DNA of 64,000 bases from assembly GCF_946227985.1 (NCBI RefSeq), contig NZ_CAMKGL010000002.1:147266-211265 (forward strand), written 5' to 3'. Shown piece by piece: positions 8,401 to 16,543 of the stretch (position 1 is the stretch's first letter; each line of letters begins with the position of its first letter). The notes below the pieces were generated by a model. That model was not told where the DNA came from. It saw nothing but the letters and a program-made list of their open reading frames with translations, and did not search any database. Position numbers and translations under genes: made by a program. Origin of the DNA: Serratia quinivorans. GTDB taxonomy: Bacteria; Pseudomonadota; Gammaproteobacteria; Enterobacterales; Enterobacteriaceae.

Positions 8401-9104
8401 ACCCGCGTCACCGGTTGCTCAGTTCCAAATATAACCCGGCCCGCACCCATACCGCCGAAGGCACGGTCGGCATCGGCGGCATGTACATGTGCATCTATGG
8501 CATGGACTCGCCGGGGGGCTACCAGTTGGTCGGGCGCACATTACCTATCTGGAACAAATTCCTCAAGAACCCACAGTTCAGCGCGGGTGAGCCCTGGCTG
8601 TTGCACTTCTTTGATCAGGTGCGTTTCTACCCGGTCAGCGAGCAGGAGTTGGATGAGCAGCGCGAAGCGTTCCGCGAAGGGCGCGCGCAGGTCCGTATTG
8701 AGAACAGCGAGTTTGATTTTGCCGAATACAGCCGTTTCCTGGCGGACAACGCCGAAGACATCAGCGCCTTCCAGCAGCGTCAGCAGCAGGCGTTCAGCCA
8801 TGAAGTGACGCGCTGGCAGGAAGAAGAGGGCGAAGCCGAGGCCCAGTTGCTGCCGCCACAGGATGATGAAGAAGAGGTGGATGGCTATCTGGTCAGCGCC
8901 GACCTGAACGGCAGCGTGTGGAAAATTCTGGTGGAGCCGGGGCAGCAGGTCGAAGCCGGCCAGCCGTTGATCGTGGTTGAGGCAATGAAAATGGAGCTGG
9001 CGGTCACCGCGCCGCGCGCCGGGATCATCAAACGCATCAGTTGTCAGCAAGGGCGGCCTGTCGGGCCGGGTGATGCCTTATTGTGGCTGGAGCACGCCAG
9101 TTAA
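5481..9104 (+). CDS. uca: Urea carboxylase, biotin-dependent
   Basis: 1207 residues, full length for the family. Carboxylates urea with ATP and bicarbonate to allophanate. Domains in order: biotin carboxylase (about 1-450, glycine-rich ATP loop STAGGGGIGL near 155), a KipA/KipI-like pair forming the carboxyltransferase (about 460-1050), and a C-terminal biotinyl domain with EAMKM, biotin on Lys1170. Two bases after the allophanate hydrolase stop, so co-transcribed. Some homologues are guanidine carboxylases, but those travel with carboxyguanidine deiminase genes and a guanidine riboswitch. Neither is seen here, and a urea transporter follows, so urea is the better substrate. Confidence 0.95.
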   Translation: MFTTVLIANRGEIACRAIRTLKRLGVTSVAVYSDADRNAPHVTEADLAVALGGEKAGDSYLCIDKILAAAAETGAQAIYPGYGFLSESAEFADACEAAGIAFIGPTAAQIREFGLKHRARELAALAQVPMTPGTGLLDSVEEAVNAAGQIGYPVMLKSTAGGGGIGLTRCDDEAALRDAYDSVKRLGEQFFRDSGAFIERFVDQARHVEVQIFGDGQGWVVALGERDCSLQRRNQKVVEETPAPNLPTATRQALHQAAVALGASVNYRSAGTVEFIYDGARDEFYFLEVNTRLQVEHPVTEMVTGLDLIECMLQVAAGDALDWAALQRPPQGASIEVRIYAEDPLKNFQPSPGVLTEVHFPDGVRVDGWVATGSEVSAFYDPMIAKLIVHGEDRRQALEKMRLALGATRLHGIATNLDYLRQVIATTAFQTGSVWTRMLDSFRFQPSSIEVLQPGTYSSVQDYPGRVGYWDIGVPPSGPMDDFAFRLANRIVGNHPSAAGLEFTLQGPTLRFHCDATIALTGADCPADLDGETLDYWQPITVRAGQVLTMGRARHGCRTYLAVRNGFDVPVYLGSRSTFALGQFGGHAGRTLRVADMLAVSQPALAATTTPAPVAAPQAMDESLIPEYGNLWNIGVLYGPHGAPDFFTPASIDSFFAAEWQVHYNSNRLGVRLSGPKPEWARQDGGEAGLHPSNVHDCEYAIGAINFTGDFPVILTRDGPSLGGFVCPVTIARAELWKVGQVKPGDRIRFHPIGFKQAQSLEQAQLGSIEALAAVKAITLPAPDLTPGTTVSAAILAALPATDNHPAVVYRQAGDGYILLEYGDNVLSLALRLRIHLLMQSLKQEAIPGVEELAPGVRSLQIRYNSRVLGQADLLARLLAREQALGDVSQLKVPTRTVYLPMAFEDSATLGAVERYQQTVRSSAPWLPNNVDFIQRINGLSMREQVRDIIFNASYLILGLGDVYLGAPCAVPIDPRHRLLSSKYNPARTHTAEGTVGIGGMYMCIYGMDSPGGYQLVGRTLPIWNKFLKNPQFSAGEPWLLHFFDQVRFYPVSEQELDEQREAFREGRAQVRIENSEFDFAEYSRFLADNAEDISAFQQRQQQAFSHEVTRWQEEEGEAEAQLLPPQDDEEEVDGYLVSADLNGSVWKILVEPGQQVEAGQPLIVVEAMKMELAVTAPRAGIIKRISCQQGRPVGPGDALLWLEHAS

Positions 9105-9155
9105 CCCTGTTTACTTGTCGGGGCGCGGCAGGCTGCGCCCGCAGAGAGGAATGCG

Positions 9156-9851
9156 ATGCAAATCACCAATAACCGCAGCAAGGCGCGGCCGGAGGGGCTG
9201 GCGGAGCGTATCTACCTGCAACTCAAGGACGATATTTTTGATTTTCAGCTGCTGCCGGGCGATCGCTTTAGCGAAAACGAAGTGGCGCTGCGCATGGAGG
9301 TCAGCCGTACGCCGGTGCGTCAGGCCCTGTTTTGGCTGGAGCGCGAGGGGTATGTCGAAGTGCATTTCCGCAGCGGTTGGCAGGTGCGCCCCTTCGATTT
9401 TGCCTACTTCGAGGAGCTGTATGACCTGCGCATCGTGCTGGAGTGTGAGGCGGTAAAACGGCTGTGCGCACGGCCAATGGATGAGGTGCCGTTGCAACTG
9501 GAGGCGCTCGGCAGTTTTTGGATCGACGAGCCACGGTTGGAGGATGGCAAAACCGTCTCGTTGCACGACGAACAGTTTCATATGGCGCTGGTGGCTGCGG
9601 CGGGCAACGGCGAAATGGCACGCATTCATCGCGATCTGACCGAGAAAATTCGCATCATTCGTCGGCTGGACTTCACCCAGGGCAGCCGGGTGGCGGCGAC
9701 CTACAACGAACACGCCGCCATATTGCGGGCAATCTTGCAACAGCAAACCGGGGAGGCGCAAACGCTGCTCAGCAACCATATTGCCGTCAGTAAGGCTGAG
9801 GTCAGAAAAATAACCCTGCATATGTTGCATCAAGCACGGCTTCAGCCCTAA
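9156..9851 (+). CDS. GntR family transcriptional regulator, FCD type
   Basis: 231 residues. An N-terminal winged helix (about 14-80) contains the GntR recognition region FSENEVALRMEVSRTPVRQAL. An all-helical FCD ligand-binding domain (about 90-220) follows, with histidines (HDEQFH; N-terminal and late HAAI/SNHI positions) of the kind that bind metal and small carboxylates. Start ATG preceded by AGAGGA. It is 51 bases after urea carboxylase on the same strand and upstream of urtA. I infer a local regulator of urea use responding to urea or allophanate; the ligand is unknown. Confidence 0.85.
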   Translation: MQITNNRSKARPEGLAERIYLQLKDDIFDFQLLPGDRFSENEVALRMEVSRTPVRQALFWLEREGYVEVHFRSGWQVRPFDFAYFEELYDLRIVLECEAVKRLCARPMDEVPLQLEALGSFWIDEPRLEDGKTVSLHDEQFHMALVAAAGNGEMARIHRDLTEKIRIIRRLDFTQGSRVAATYNEHAAILRAILQQQTGEAQTLLSNHIAVSKAEVRKITLHMLHQARLQP

Positions 9852-9907
9852 CCCGTCGCCTTTCGAGCTGCAGCGTTGTTAGCTGCAACTCGAAATCCAT
9901 AGGGTTA
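9849..9907. repeat. Short extragenic palindromic element, possibly acting as terminator
   Basis: TAACCC (9849-9854) overlaps the gntR stop codon and GGGTTA closes the element at 9902-9907. Inner arms TTTCGAGCTGCAGC (9861-9874) and GCTGCAACTCGAAA (9882-9895) form a long hairpin. A T-run (9910-9916) follows, so it may terminate the upstream operon before urtA. Nearly the same element is at 55611-55666. Confidence 0.75.
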
Positions 9908-9959
9908 GGTTTTTTTAAAAAGAAGGTTGGTTTTCTAACACACATCAGGAGTTTGAATT

Positions 9960-11228
9960 ATGCAACGTCGTCACTTTATAAAAGCTTTTGCGTTGTCCGC
10001 CACCATGATCGGCATGGGGATGGCCTGGGGCGTGCAGGCTGCCGATACCATCAAGGTCGGCATCCTGAGTTCACTGTCCGGCACCATGGCCATTTCTGAA
10101 ACGCCGCTGAAAGACGTGGCGCTGATGACTATTGATGACATCAACGCCAAGGGCGGCGTATTGGGTAAAAAACTCGAGCCGGTGGTGGTGGATCCGGCCT
10201 CCAACTGGCCGCTGTTCGCCGAAAAGGCGCGTCAGTTGTTGAGCCAGGACAAGGTGGCGGCAGTGTTTGGCTGCTGGACTTCGGTATCGCGTAAATCCGT
10301 GTTGCCGGTGTTTGAAGAACTGAACGGCCTGCTGTTCTATCCGGTGCAGTACGAAGGGGAAGAGATGTCGCCCAATGTGTTCTATACCGGTGCGGCCCCT
10401 AATCAGCAGGCGATCCCGGCGGTGGAATACCTGCTGAGCGAAGACGGCGGATCGGCGAAACGCTTCTTCCTGCTGGGCACCGACTACGTTTACCCGCGCA
10501 CCACCAACAAGATCCTGCGCGCCTTCCTGCATTCGAAAGGTATTCAGGATAAAGATATCGAAGAGGTCTATACGCCGTTTGGCTACAGCGACTACCAGAC
10601 CATCGTCGCCAACATCAAGAAATTCTCCGCCGGTGGCAAAACGGCGGTGATCTCCACCATCAACGGTGACTCCAACGTGCCGTTCTACAAAGAGCTGGCC
10701 AATCAGGGCATCAAAGCCACCGATGTACCGGTGATCGCCTTCTCGGTGGGGGAAGAAGAGCTGCGCGGTATCGACACCAAACCGCTGGTGGGCAACCTGG
10801 CGGCCTGGAACTACTTCGAATCGGTGGATAACCCGACCAACAAGCAGTTTGTCAGCGAATGGCGGGCCTATGCCAAGGCGCACAACCTGCCGAACTACGC
10901 CACCGCAGTGACCAATGACCCGATGGAAGCCACCTATGTTGGCATCCACATGTGGGCGCAGGCGGTCGAGAAGGCCGGTACCACGGACGTTGACAAGGTA
11001 CGCGCGGCGATGGCCGGGCAGACCTTTGCCGCGCCGTCGGGCTTTACCCTGACCATGGATGCTACCAACCACCATCTGCACAAACCGGTGATGATTGGCG
11101 AAATTGAAGGCAACGGCCAGTTCAACGTGGTGTGGCAAACCGATGCGCCGGTACGCGCCCAGCCGTGGAGCCCATACATTGCCGGCAACGACAAAAAGTC
11201 GGAAAGCCCGGTAAAAGGCAGCAAGTAA
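9960..11228 (+). CDS. urtA: Urea ABC transporter, substrate-binding protein
   Basis: 422 residues; periplasmic receptor delivering urea (or short amides) to UrtBC. The leader MQRRHFIKAFALSATMIGMG carries an RRxFIK twin-arginine-like motif, with cleavage likely after GVQA (about residue 27). The mature part is a type-I periplasmic binding fold. Family hallmarks include SLSGTMAISETPLKD, the FGCWTSVSRKSVLPVFEE segment near 107-125, and YPVQYEGEE. Ribosome site CAGGAG, start at 9960. First gene of urtABCDE. Its promoter must lie in the 52 bases after the palindromic repeat unless transcription reads through from the amidolyase operon. Confidence 0.95.
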   Translation: MQRRHFIKAFALSATMIGMGMAWGVQAADTIKVGILSSLSGTMAISETPLKDVALMTIDDINAKGGVLGKKLEPVVVDPASNWPLFAEKARQLLSQDKVAAVFGCWTSVSRKSVLPVFEELNGLLFYPVQYEGEEMSPNVFYTGAAPNQQAIPAVEYLLSEDGGSAKRFFLLGTDYVYPRTTNKILRAFLHSKGIQDKDIEEVYTPFGYSDYQTIVANIKKFSAGGKTAVISTINGDSNVPFYKELANQGIKATDVPVIAFSVGEEELRGIDTKPLVGNLAAWNYFESVDNPTNKQFVSEWRAYAKAHNLPNYATAVTNDPMEATYVGIHMWAQAVEKAGTTDVDKVRAAMAGQTFAAPSGFTLTMDATNHHLHKPVMIGEIEGNGQFNVVWQTDAPVRAQPWSPYIAGNDKKSESPVKGSK

Positions 11229-11279
11229 CACCGCAACCCATGGGCCGGGCATGTCCGGCCCCTACAGAAGAGGCTGCCG

Positions 11280-12860
11280 ATGCAACTCCCATTTTTCTTT
11301 CATTTCCGACGCTGGCTTTGGCTGCTGTGCTGCCTGCCGATGTTCGCGCAGGCGGGGCCGGCCGATGATTTTGCTGCGGCCAACCGTACGCAGCAGGCCA
11401 AATTATTGCAGGCGTGGGCGACCGCGCCGGACGCTGCGCGTTTGCCGTTACTGCAGGCGTTAAAGCAGGAAAACCTGGTGATCGACGAGGCCAAACATGC
11501 ATTTATCCCGCAGGGCGATCGCTATCAGCCACTGGAGGGTAGCGCTGCCCCGGTCGGTACGCCGAAAAAGCTGTGGCTGAATAACCGGCTGCGGATCCTG
11601 ATCGCCAACGCGTTGTCGGCACAGCAGCTGATCAGTGAAGATCCGGCCCTGCGTTTACAGGCGGCAAAGGCTCTGCAGCTGGAAGCGCAAAGCAGCCAGT
11701 TGGCACTGCTGACCCAGCGCCTGGCGCAGGAGAAAGACAGCCGGGTGCATGAGGCGCTGAGTATCGCGCTGGCCAATCTGCAACTGAGCGATGCCGATGC
11801 CAAAGTGCGCCTCAATGCGGTGCGGCTGCTCGGCAGTTCGGGAGCAGCGGAAACCCAGACCCGGCTACAGGCATTGACCGATGCCGCCCGTGAACCGGAT
11901 GCCGCAGTACGCGCCGAAGCGCTGAAAAGCTTGGCCAGCGTGAAACACCGGCTGATGATCGGTGACCTGATTGGCCAGGCGTTTACCGGCCTGTCGCTCG
12001 GTTCGATCCTGCTGCTGGCGGCGCTTGGGCTGGCGATCACTTACGGCCTGCTGGGGGTGATCAACATGGCCCACGGCGAAATGCTGATGCTCGGTGCCTA
12101 CTCGGCCTATCTGGTGCAGGGATTGTTTCAGCAGTTTGCGCCGCAGTGGCTGGCGCTGTATCCGCTGGTGGCGTTGCCGGTGGCATTCACTATCACCGCC
12201 TGTATAGGTATGGCGCTGGAGCGGACGGTGATCCGCCATCTGTATGGGCGGCCGCTGGAAACCCTGTTGGCGACCTGGGGCATCAGCCTGATGTTGATCC
12301 AATGGGTTCGGGTGTTATTTGGCGCGCAAAACGTAGAGGTCGCCAACCCGACCTGGCTGTCGGGCGGCATTCAGTTACTGCCCAACCTGGTGCTGCCGTG
12401 GAACCGTATCGCGGTGATCCTGTTTGTGGTGCTGGTGTTGGTACTCACCTGGTTGCTGCTGAATAAAACCCGCCTGGGCATGAACGTGCGTGCCGTGACG
12501 CAAAACCGTGCGATGGCCGCCTGCTGCGGCGTGCCCACTGGCCGCGTCGATATGCTGGCGTTCGGTCTGGGTTCCGGCATTGCCGGGCTGGGCGGGGTGG
12601 CGTTGTCGCAGCTGGGCAACGTCGGACCGGAGCTGGGTCAGGGTTATATCATCGACTCGTTCCTGGTGGTGGTGCTTGGAGGCGTCGGCCAACTGGCCGG
12701 GACCGTGGTGGCGGCCTTTGGCCTGGGTATTCTTAACAAAATCCTTGAGCCGCAGATTGGCGCAGTGCTGGGTAAAATCCTGATCCTGGCGCTGATCGTG
12801 CTGTTTATTCAAAAACGTCCTCAGGGACTGTTCGCCTTCAAGGGCAGGGTGACTGACTGA
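11280..12860 (+). CDS. urtB: Urea ABC transporter, permease UrtB
   Basis: 526 residues, long for a LivH-type permease. The extra part is at the N terminus: a hydrophobic leader (about 8-22) then some 200 alanine- and leucine-rich residues that look like helical repeats, probably periplasmic. This architecture is typical of UrtB. From about residue 235 a branched-chain-amino-acid-type permease domain begins (LGLAITYGLLGVINMAHGE), with eight or so membrane helices. Start at 11280 is preceded by AGAGG. The stop overlaps the urtC start by one base. Confidence 0.93.
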   Translation: MQLPFFFHFRRWLWLLCCLPMFAQAGPADDFAAANRTQQAKLLQAWATAPDAARLPLLQALKQENLVIDEAKHAFIPQGDRYQPLEGSAAPVGTPKKLWLNNRLRILIANALSAQQLISEDPALRLQAAKALQLEAQSSQLALLTQRLAQEKDSRVHEALSIALANLQLSDADAKVRLNAVRLLGSSGAAETQTRLQALTDAAREPDAAVRAEALKSLASVKHRLMIGDLIGQAFTGLSLGSILLLAALGLAITYGLLGVINMAHGEMLMLGAYSAYLVQGLFQQFAPQWLALYPLVALPVAFTITACIGMALERTVIRHLYGRPLETLLATWGISLMLIQWVRVLFGAQNVEVANPTWLSGGIQLLPNLVLPWNRIAVILFVVLVLVLTWLLLNKTRLGMNVRAVTQNRAMAACCGVPTGRVDMLAFGLGSGIAGLGGVALSQLGNVGPELGQGYIIDSFLVVVLGGVGQLAGTVVAAFGLGILNKILEPQIGAVLGKILILALIVLFIQKRPQGLFAFKGRVTD

Positions 12861-13936
12861 TGAGCCAACCATTGACTGTAACCGGCCTGCAGAAGGCACC
12901 CCGACTGGCGCTGGGCATTGGCGGACTGGTGTTGCTGGCACTGGCGATCATGCCGTTTCTGGCCCTGCTGCCGGCAGACCATCCGCTGGCGATCTCCACT
13001 TACACTCTGACGCTGGTGGGTAAAATTTTGTGTTATGCCGTAGTGGCGGTGGCGCTTGATCTGGTGTGGGGGTACGCCGGGCTGCTGTCGTTGGGGCATG
13101 GGCTGTTTTTCGCCCTCGGCGGCTATGCCATGGGCATGTACCTGATGCGCCAGGCGGCGGGCGAGGGCCTGCCGGCATTTATGTCGTTTCTTTCGTGGAA
13201 TGAATTGCCGTGGTTCTGGAGCGGCACTCAGTACTTCGCCTGGGCACTGTGCCTGATCGTATTGGTGCCCGGCGTGCTGGCCTTTATCTTCGGTTACTTC
13301 GCCTTCCGCTCGAAAATCAAAGGGGTGTATTTCTCCATCATGACTCAGGCGTTGACCTACGCCGGTATGCTGCTGTTCTTTCGTAACGAAACCGGCTTTG
13401 GGGGCAACAATGGCTTTACCGGTTTCACCACCCTGCTGGGCTTCCCGATCACCGCCACCGGCACGCGGGTGGCGCTGTTTCTGACCACGGTGCTGCTGCT
13501 GGCCGCCAGTCTGGCAATCGGCTTTGCGCTGGCACGAAGCAAATTCGGACGGGTACTGACGGCGGTGCGCGATGCGGAAAACCGCCTGACGTTCTGCGGC
13601 TACGATCCGAAAGGCTTCAAACTGTTTGTCTGGACGCTGTCGGCGGTGCTGTGCGGGCTGGCCGGGGCGCTGTATGTGCCGCAGGTGGGCATTATCAACC
13701 CCGGCGAAATGTCGCCGACCAACTCGATCGAAGCCGCCATCTGGGTGGCGCTCGGCGGACGCGGCACGCTGGTGGGGCCGCTGCTGGGGGCAGGTATCGT
13801 CAACGGGGCCAAAAGTTGGTTCACCATGGCCATTCCGGAATACTGGCAGTTCTTTCTTGGCCTGATGTTTATCATCGTTACGCTGTTCCTGCCTAAAGGG
13901 GTTATCGGCCTGCTGCGCAGAGGGAAATCACAATGA
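12860..13936 (+). CDS. urtC: Urea ABC transporter, permease UrtC
   Basis: 358 residues, LivM-type inner-membrane permease, partner of UrtB. About eight to ten hydrophobic helices. The conserved region LDLVWGYAGLLSLGHGLFFALGG-like (about 56-80) and the cytoplasmic EAA-like loop VRDAENRLTFCGYDPKGFK (about 235-253) are recognisable. The start codon overlaps the urtB stop (TGATG), and the stop overlaps the urtD ATG, so the whole block is translationally coupled. Confidence 0.94.
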   Translation: MSQPLTVTGLQKAPRLALGIGGLVLLALAIMPFLALLPADHPLAISTYTLTLVGKILCYAVVAVALDLVWGYAGLLSLGHGLFFALGGYAMGMYLMRQAAGEGLPAFMSFLSWNELPWFWSGTQYFAWALCLIVLVPGVLAFIFGYFAFRSKIKGVYFSIMTQALTYAGMLLFFRNETGFGGNNGFTGFTTLLGFPITATGTRVALFLTTVLLLAASLAIGFALARSKFGRVLTAVRDAENRLTFCGYDPKGFKLFVWTLSAVLCGLAGALYVPQVGIINPGEMSPTNSIEAAIWVALGGRGTLVGPLLGAGIVNGAKSWFTMAIPEYWQFFLGLMFIIVTLFLPKGVIGLLRRGKSQ

Positions 13937-14739
13937 ATTCGCTGCAAATGACCGAAGATCTGTTCACCCAGCCGCTGCCGGCCGATAAATACCGCCAGCA
14001 AACCGATCCGGTACTGCTGCTCGACAAGATCAACGTCAGCTTTGACGGTTTTCGGGCACTGAGCGATCTGTCGCTGCAGATCGGAGTGGGTGAATTGCGC
14101 TGCGTGATCGGCCCCAACGGCGCGGGGAAAACCACGCTGATGGATGTGATCACCGGTAAGACCCGGCCGGACAGCGGCAGGGTGTTTTACGATCAAACCG
14201 TCGATCTGACCGCGCTGGATCCGATGCAGATAGCCCAGGCCGGCATCGGTCGCAAGTTCCAAAAGCCCACGGTGTTTGAGGAACTGACGGTATTCGAGAA
14301 TCTGGAGATCGCCCAAAAAAACCAGAAGTCGGTATGGGCCTGCCTGCGCGCCAAACTGAGCAGCGAACAGCGCGACCGTATCGATGAAATGCTGAAAACC
14401 CTGCGGCTGGGTCATGAACGGCATCGTCCCGCCGGGTTACTTTCCCACGGGCAAAAACAGTTTCTCGAGATCGGTATGTTATTGGTGCAGGAACCGCATC
14501 TGCTGCTGCTTGATGAACCGGCGGCCGGTATGACCGATGCGGAAACCGAGTACACCGCCGAACTGTTCCGCTCGCTGGCGGGCAAGCATTCGCTGATGGT
14601 GGTGGAGCACGACATGGGGTTTGTCGAAACCATTGCCGACCACGTCACGGTACTGCATCAGGGCCAGGTGCTGGCGGAAGGCTCATTGGCGCAGGTACAG
14701 GCCAACGAGCAGGTGATCGACGTGTATTTGGGGCGTTAG
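13933..14739 (+). CDS. urtD: Urea ABC transporter, ATP-binding protein UrtD
   Basis: 268 residues, LivG-type ATPase. Walker A GPNGAGKTT (about 60-68) and Walker B LLLLDEPAAG are intact. The ABC signature is LSHGQ instead of LSGGQ, a change common in LivG/UrtD proteins and not a defect. The N-terminal extension of about 30 residues before the ATPase core is usual for UrtD. ATGA overlap with urtC; urtE follows after eight bases. Confidence 0.94.
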   Translation: MNSLQMTEDLFTQPLPADKYRQQTDPVLLLDKINVSFDGFRALSDLSLQIGVGELRCVIGPNGAGKTTLMDVITGKTRPDSGRVFYDQTVDLTALDPMQIAQAGIGRKFQKPTVFEELTVFENLEIAQKNQKSVWACLRAKLSSEQRDRIDEMLKTLRLGHERHRPAGLLSHGQKQFLEIGMLLVQEPHLLLLDEPAAGMTDAETEYTAELFRSLAGKHSLMVVEHDMGFVETIADHVTVLHQGQVLAEGSLAQVQANEQVIDVYLGR

Positions 14740-14747
14740 GAGTAGCT

Positions 14748-15446
14748 ATGTTGCAAGTGAATGAACTGAATCAATATTACGGCGGCAGCCATATTTTGCG
14801 CGGCCTGTCGTTTGAAGCTCATATCGGCGAAGTGACCTGCCTGTTGGGGCGTAACGGCGTGGGGAAAACCACGTTGTTGAAATGCCTGATGGGGCTGATC
14901 CCGGCCAAGAGCGGCAGCATCAATTGGCAGGGTGAAAGCCTTAACGGCAGAAAACCACACCAGCGGGTGCAGGCCGGGGTGGCCTATGTACCGCAGGGGC
15001 GCGAGATCTTTGGCCGTCTGACGGTGGAAGAAAATCTGCTGATGGGCCTGGCACGGTTTTCCGGTAGTCAGGCGCGCAAGGTACCGGATCAGATCTATGA
15101 ACTGTTCCCGGTGCTGTTGCAGATGAAAGATCGGCGCGGCGGCGATCTCTCCGGTGGCCAACAGCAACAGTTGGCGATTGGGCGTGCGCTGGCCTGCCGA
15201 CCGCAGTTATTGATCCTGGATGAGCCGACGGAGGGGATCCAGCCTTCGGTGATCAAAGAGATCGGCGCGGTGATCAAACAGTTGGCGGCCCAGGGGGATA
15301 TGGCGATCCTGCTGGTGGAACAGTTTTATGATTTTGCCGCCGAGCTGGCGGACCGCTATCTGGTGATGTCGCGCGGCAGCATTGTCCAGCGCGGTGCGGG
15401 CAGCGCGATGGAGCAAGACGGCGTGCGTGGGCTGGTGGCGATATAA
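14748..15446 (+). CDS. urtE: Urea ABC transporter, ATP-binding protein UrtE
   Basis: 232 residues, LivF-type ATPase completing the UrtABCDE transporter. Walker A GRNGVGKTT (about 35-43), signature LSGGQQQQLAIGRAL, Walker B LLILDEPTEGIQPS, and the switch-region His replaced by the Gln/Phe context VEQFYDFA typical of LivF. Start ATG preceded by TTAGGAG. Last gene of the operon. An inverted repeat (CAGTGAAAGG at 15461-15470 and its complement at 15491-15500) follows, partly inside the convergent parD gene. Confidence 0.94.
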   Translation: MLQVNELNQYYGGSHILRGLSFEAHIGEVTCLLGRNGVGKTTLLKCLMGLIPAKSGSINWQGESLNGRKPHQRVQAGVAYVPQGREIFGRLTVEENLLMGLARFSGSQARKVPDQIYELFPVLLQMKDRRGGDLSGGQQQQLAIGRALACRPQLLILDEPTEGIQPSVIKEIGAVIKQLAAQGDMAILLVEQFYDFAAELADRYLVMSRGSIVQRGAGSAMEQDGVRGLVAI

Positions 15447-15474
15447 GGCCTAAGGTTGGGCAGTGAAAGGGGGA

Positions 15475-15726
15475 TTATTTTTTTATGTAGCCTTTCACTG
15501 CTGCCATAAACACATCACGATCCCACTCCACAGCGTCCCCGCTGTTCTCACCCTCGGCGATCAAACGGCGTAGTTCTTCCAGCTTTGAGGCGGCGGTGCG
15601 CTCACGCAGGGTACGCACCGATTCACGAATCACTTCGCTGGGGGTTCGATAGTCGCCGCTGGCTACCAGACCTTCAACAAAGTTACGCAGTTCTTCACCC
15701 AGATCCACCGTTAATGTTCTGCCCAT
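15475..15726 (-). CDS. Orphan ParD-like antitoxin, ribbon-helix-helix
   Basis: 83 residues. The N-terminal half (RTLTVDLGEELRNFVEGLV... YRTPSEVIRESVRTL) is a ribbon-helix-helix DNA-binding fold of the ParD/CC2985 type. The C-terminal tail is the charged toxin-neutralising region. In complete modules a parE toxin gene follows directly, often overlapping. Here only 28 bases separate the stop from the end of urtE, so the toxin is absent. Preceded by GGAGGAAAT on its strand, so it is probably still translated. It could be a remnant or a domesticated regulator. Confidence 0.8.
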   Translation of the reverse strand: MGRTLTVDLGEELRNFVEGLVASGDYRTPSEVIRESVRTLRERTAASKLEELRRLIAEGENSGDAVEWDRDVFMAAVKGYIKK

Positions 15727-15858
15727 ATTTCCTCCTCCGCTATTCTCTTAATCATTGTAAGATTAGTTCTTACATTGTGCACGTTAAAACTGGGGAGCCC
15801 GGAACTGCAGCAATACAAGGAACTCCGGGTTTTACATCACCATAAATTAGGGATAATT

Positions 15859-16371
15859 ATGAACGAAATCACTATGTCACGACTGGGTTGCATCGTCCTG
15901 TCACTGTTTCCGGCTCTTTGGGGGATCTTCAGTTTGCTGAACAATACCGCCGATTTTTCCGGGACTGCCCAACATGCCGTGGCCCCGCTGCTGGCCATGC
16001 AGGATACCTATCAGGTTCCTGGATTAATGTGGCGTGCTATCAGCGTTGAATGGGCCGGGCAGGTCGGGCTGGCGATAATCACTTTGCTGGAGTCTGTGGC
16101 CGGTATCACCGCGGCCTTTGGCGTGGTGCTGATGCTGAAACATCTGGGCCATTCTTACGCGGCTTTTGCCAGGGGAAAAGCCTGGGCCATGCTGGGCGCG
16201 CTCTGTGCAATCGCGGTATGGGGCCTCGGCTTTATGGTGGTTGCAGGCGACTGGTTTATGGCCTGGCAGGCAAAGGACAACCCGCTGGCGGTGCAACTGG
16301 GCGCGATGCTGTATATGGTGCCCAATACGCTGGCGCTGATATTTTTGATGCTGCAACGCGACGTTCGCTAA
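15859..16371 (+). CDS. DUF2165 family small integral membrane protein
   Basis: 170 residues with four predicted membrane helices (about 8-26, 70-92, 107-128, 142-160). The string LFPALWGIFSLLNN and the late GDWFMAWQA match the DUF2165 family, whose function is unknown to me. The ATG at 15859 was chosen for its position after TTAGGGAT and because the longer frame lacks a ribosome site. Stands alone between parD and the phosphatase gene. A 7-bp stem (GCCGCAG 16380-16386 / CTGCGGC 16402-16408) follows, without a T-run. Confidence 0.75.
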   Translation: MNEITMSRLGCIVLSLFPALWGIFSLLNNTADFSGTAQHAVAPLLAMQDTYQVPGLMWRAISVEWAGQVGLAIITLLESVAGITAAFGVVLMLKHLGHSYAAFARGKAWAMLGALCAIAVWGLGFMVVAGDWFMAWQAKDNPLAVQLGAMLYMVPNTLALIFLMLQRDVR

Positions 16372-16543
16372 CCGATAAAGCCGCAGGGTTTTTTAATAAA
16401 ACTGCGGCGAAATTCGCGAAAGTGTTGCCAAATGCTAACCTGCCGCCGGGTGTCACATTTCGTTCATAATTGTGCCATAGCATAATGACTCTTAAATAAA
16501 TTAATAATAAATCAACAGGTTAATAATTTTCGAGGGAATGCCT

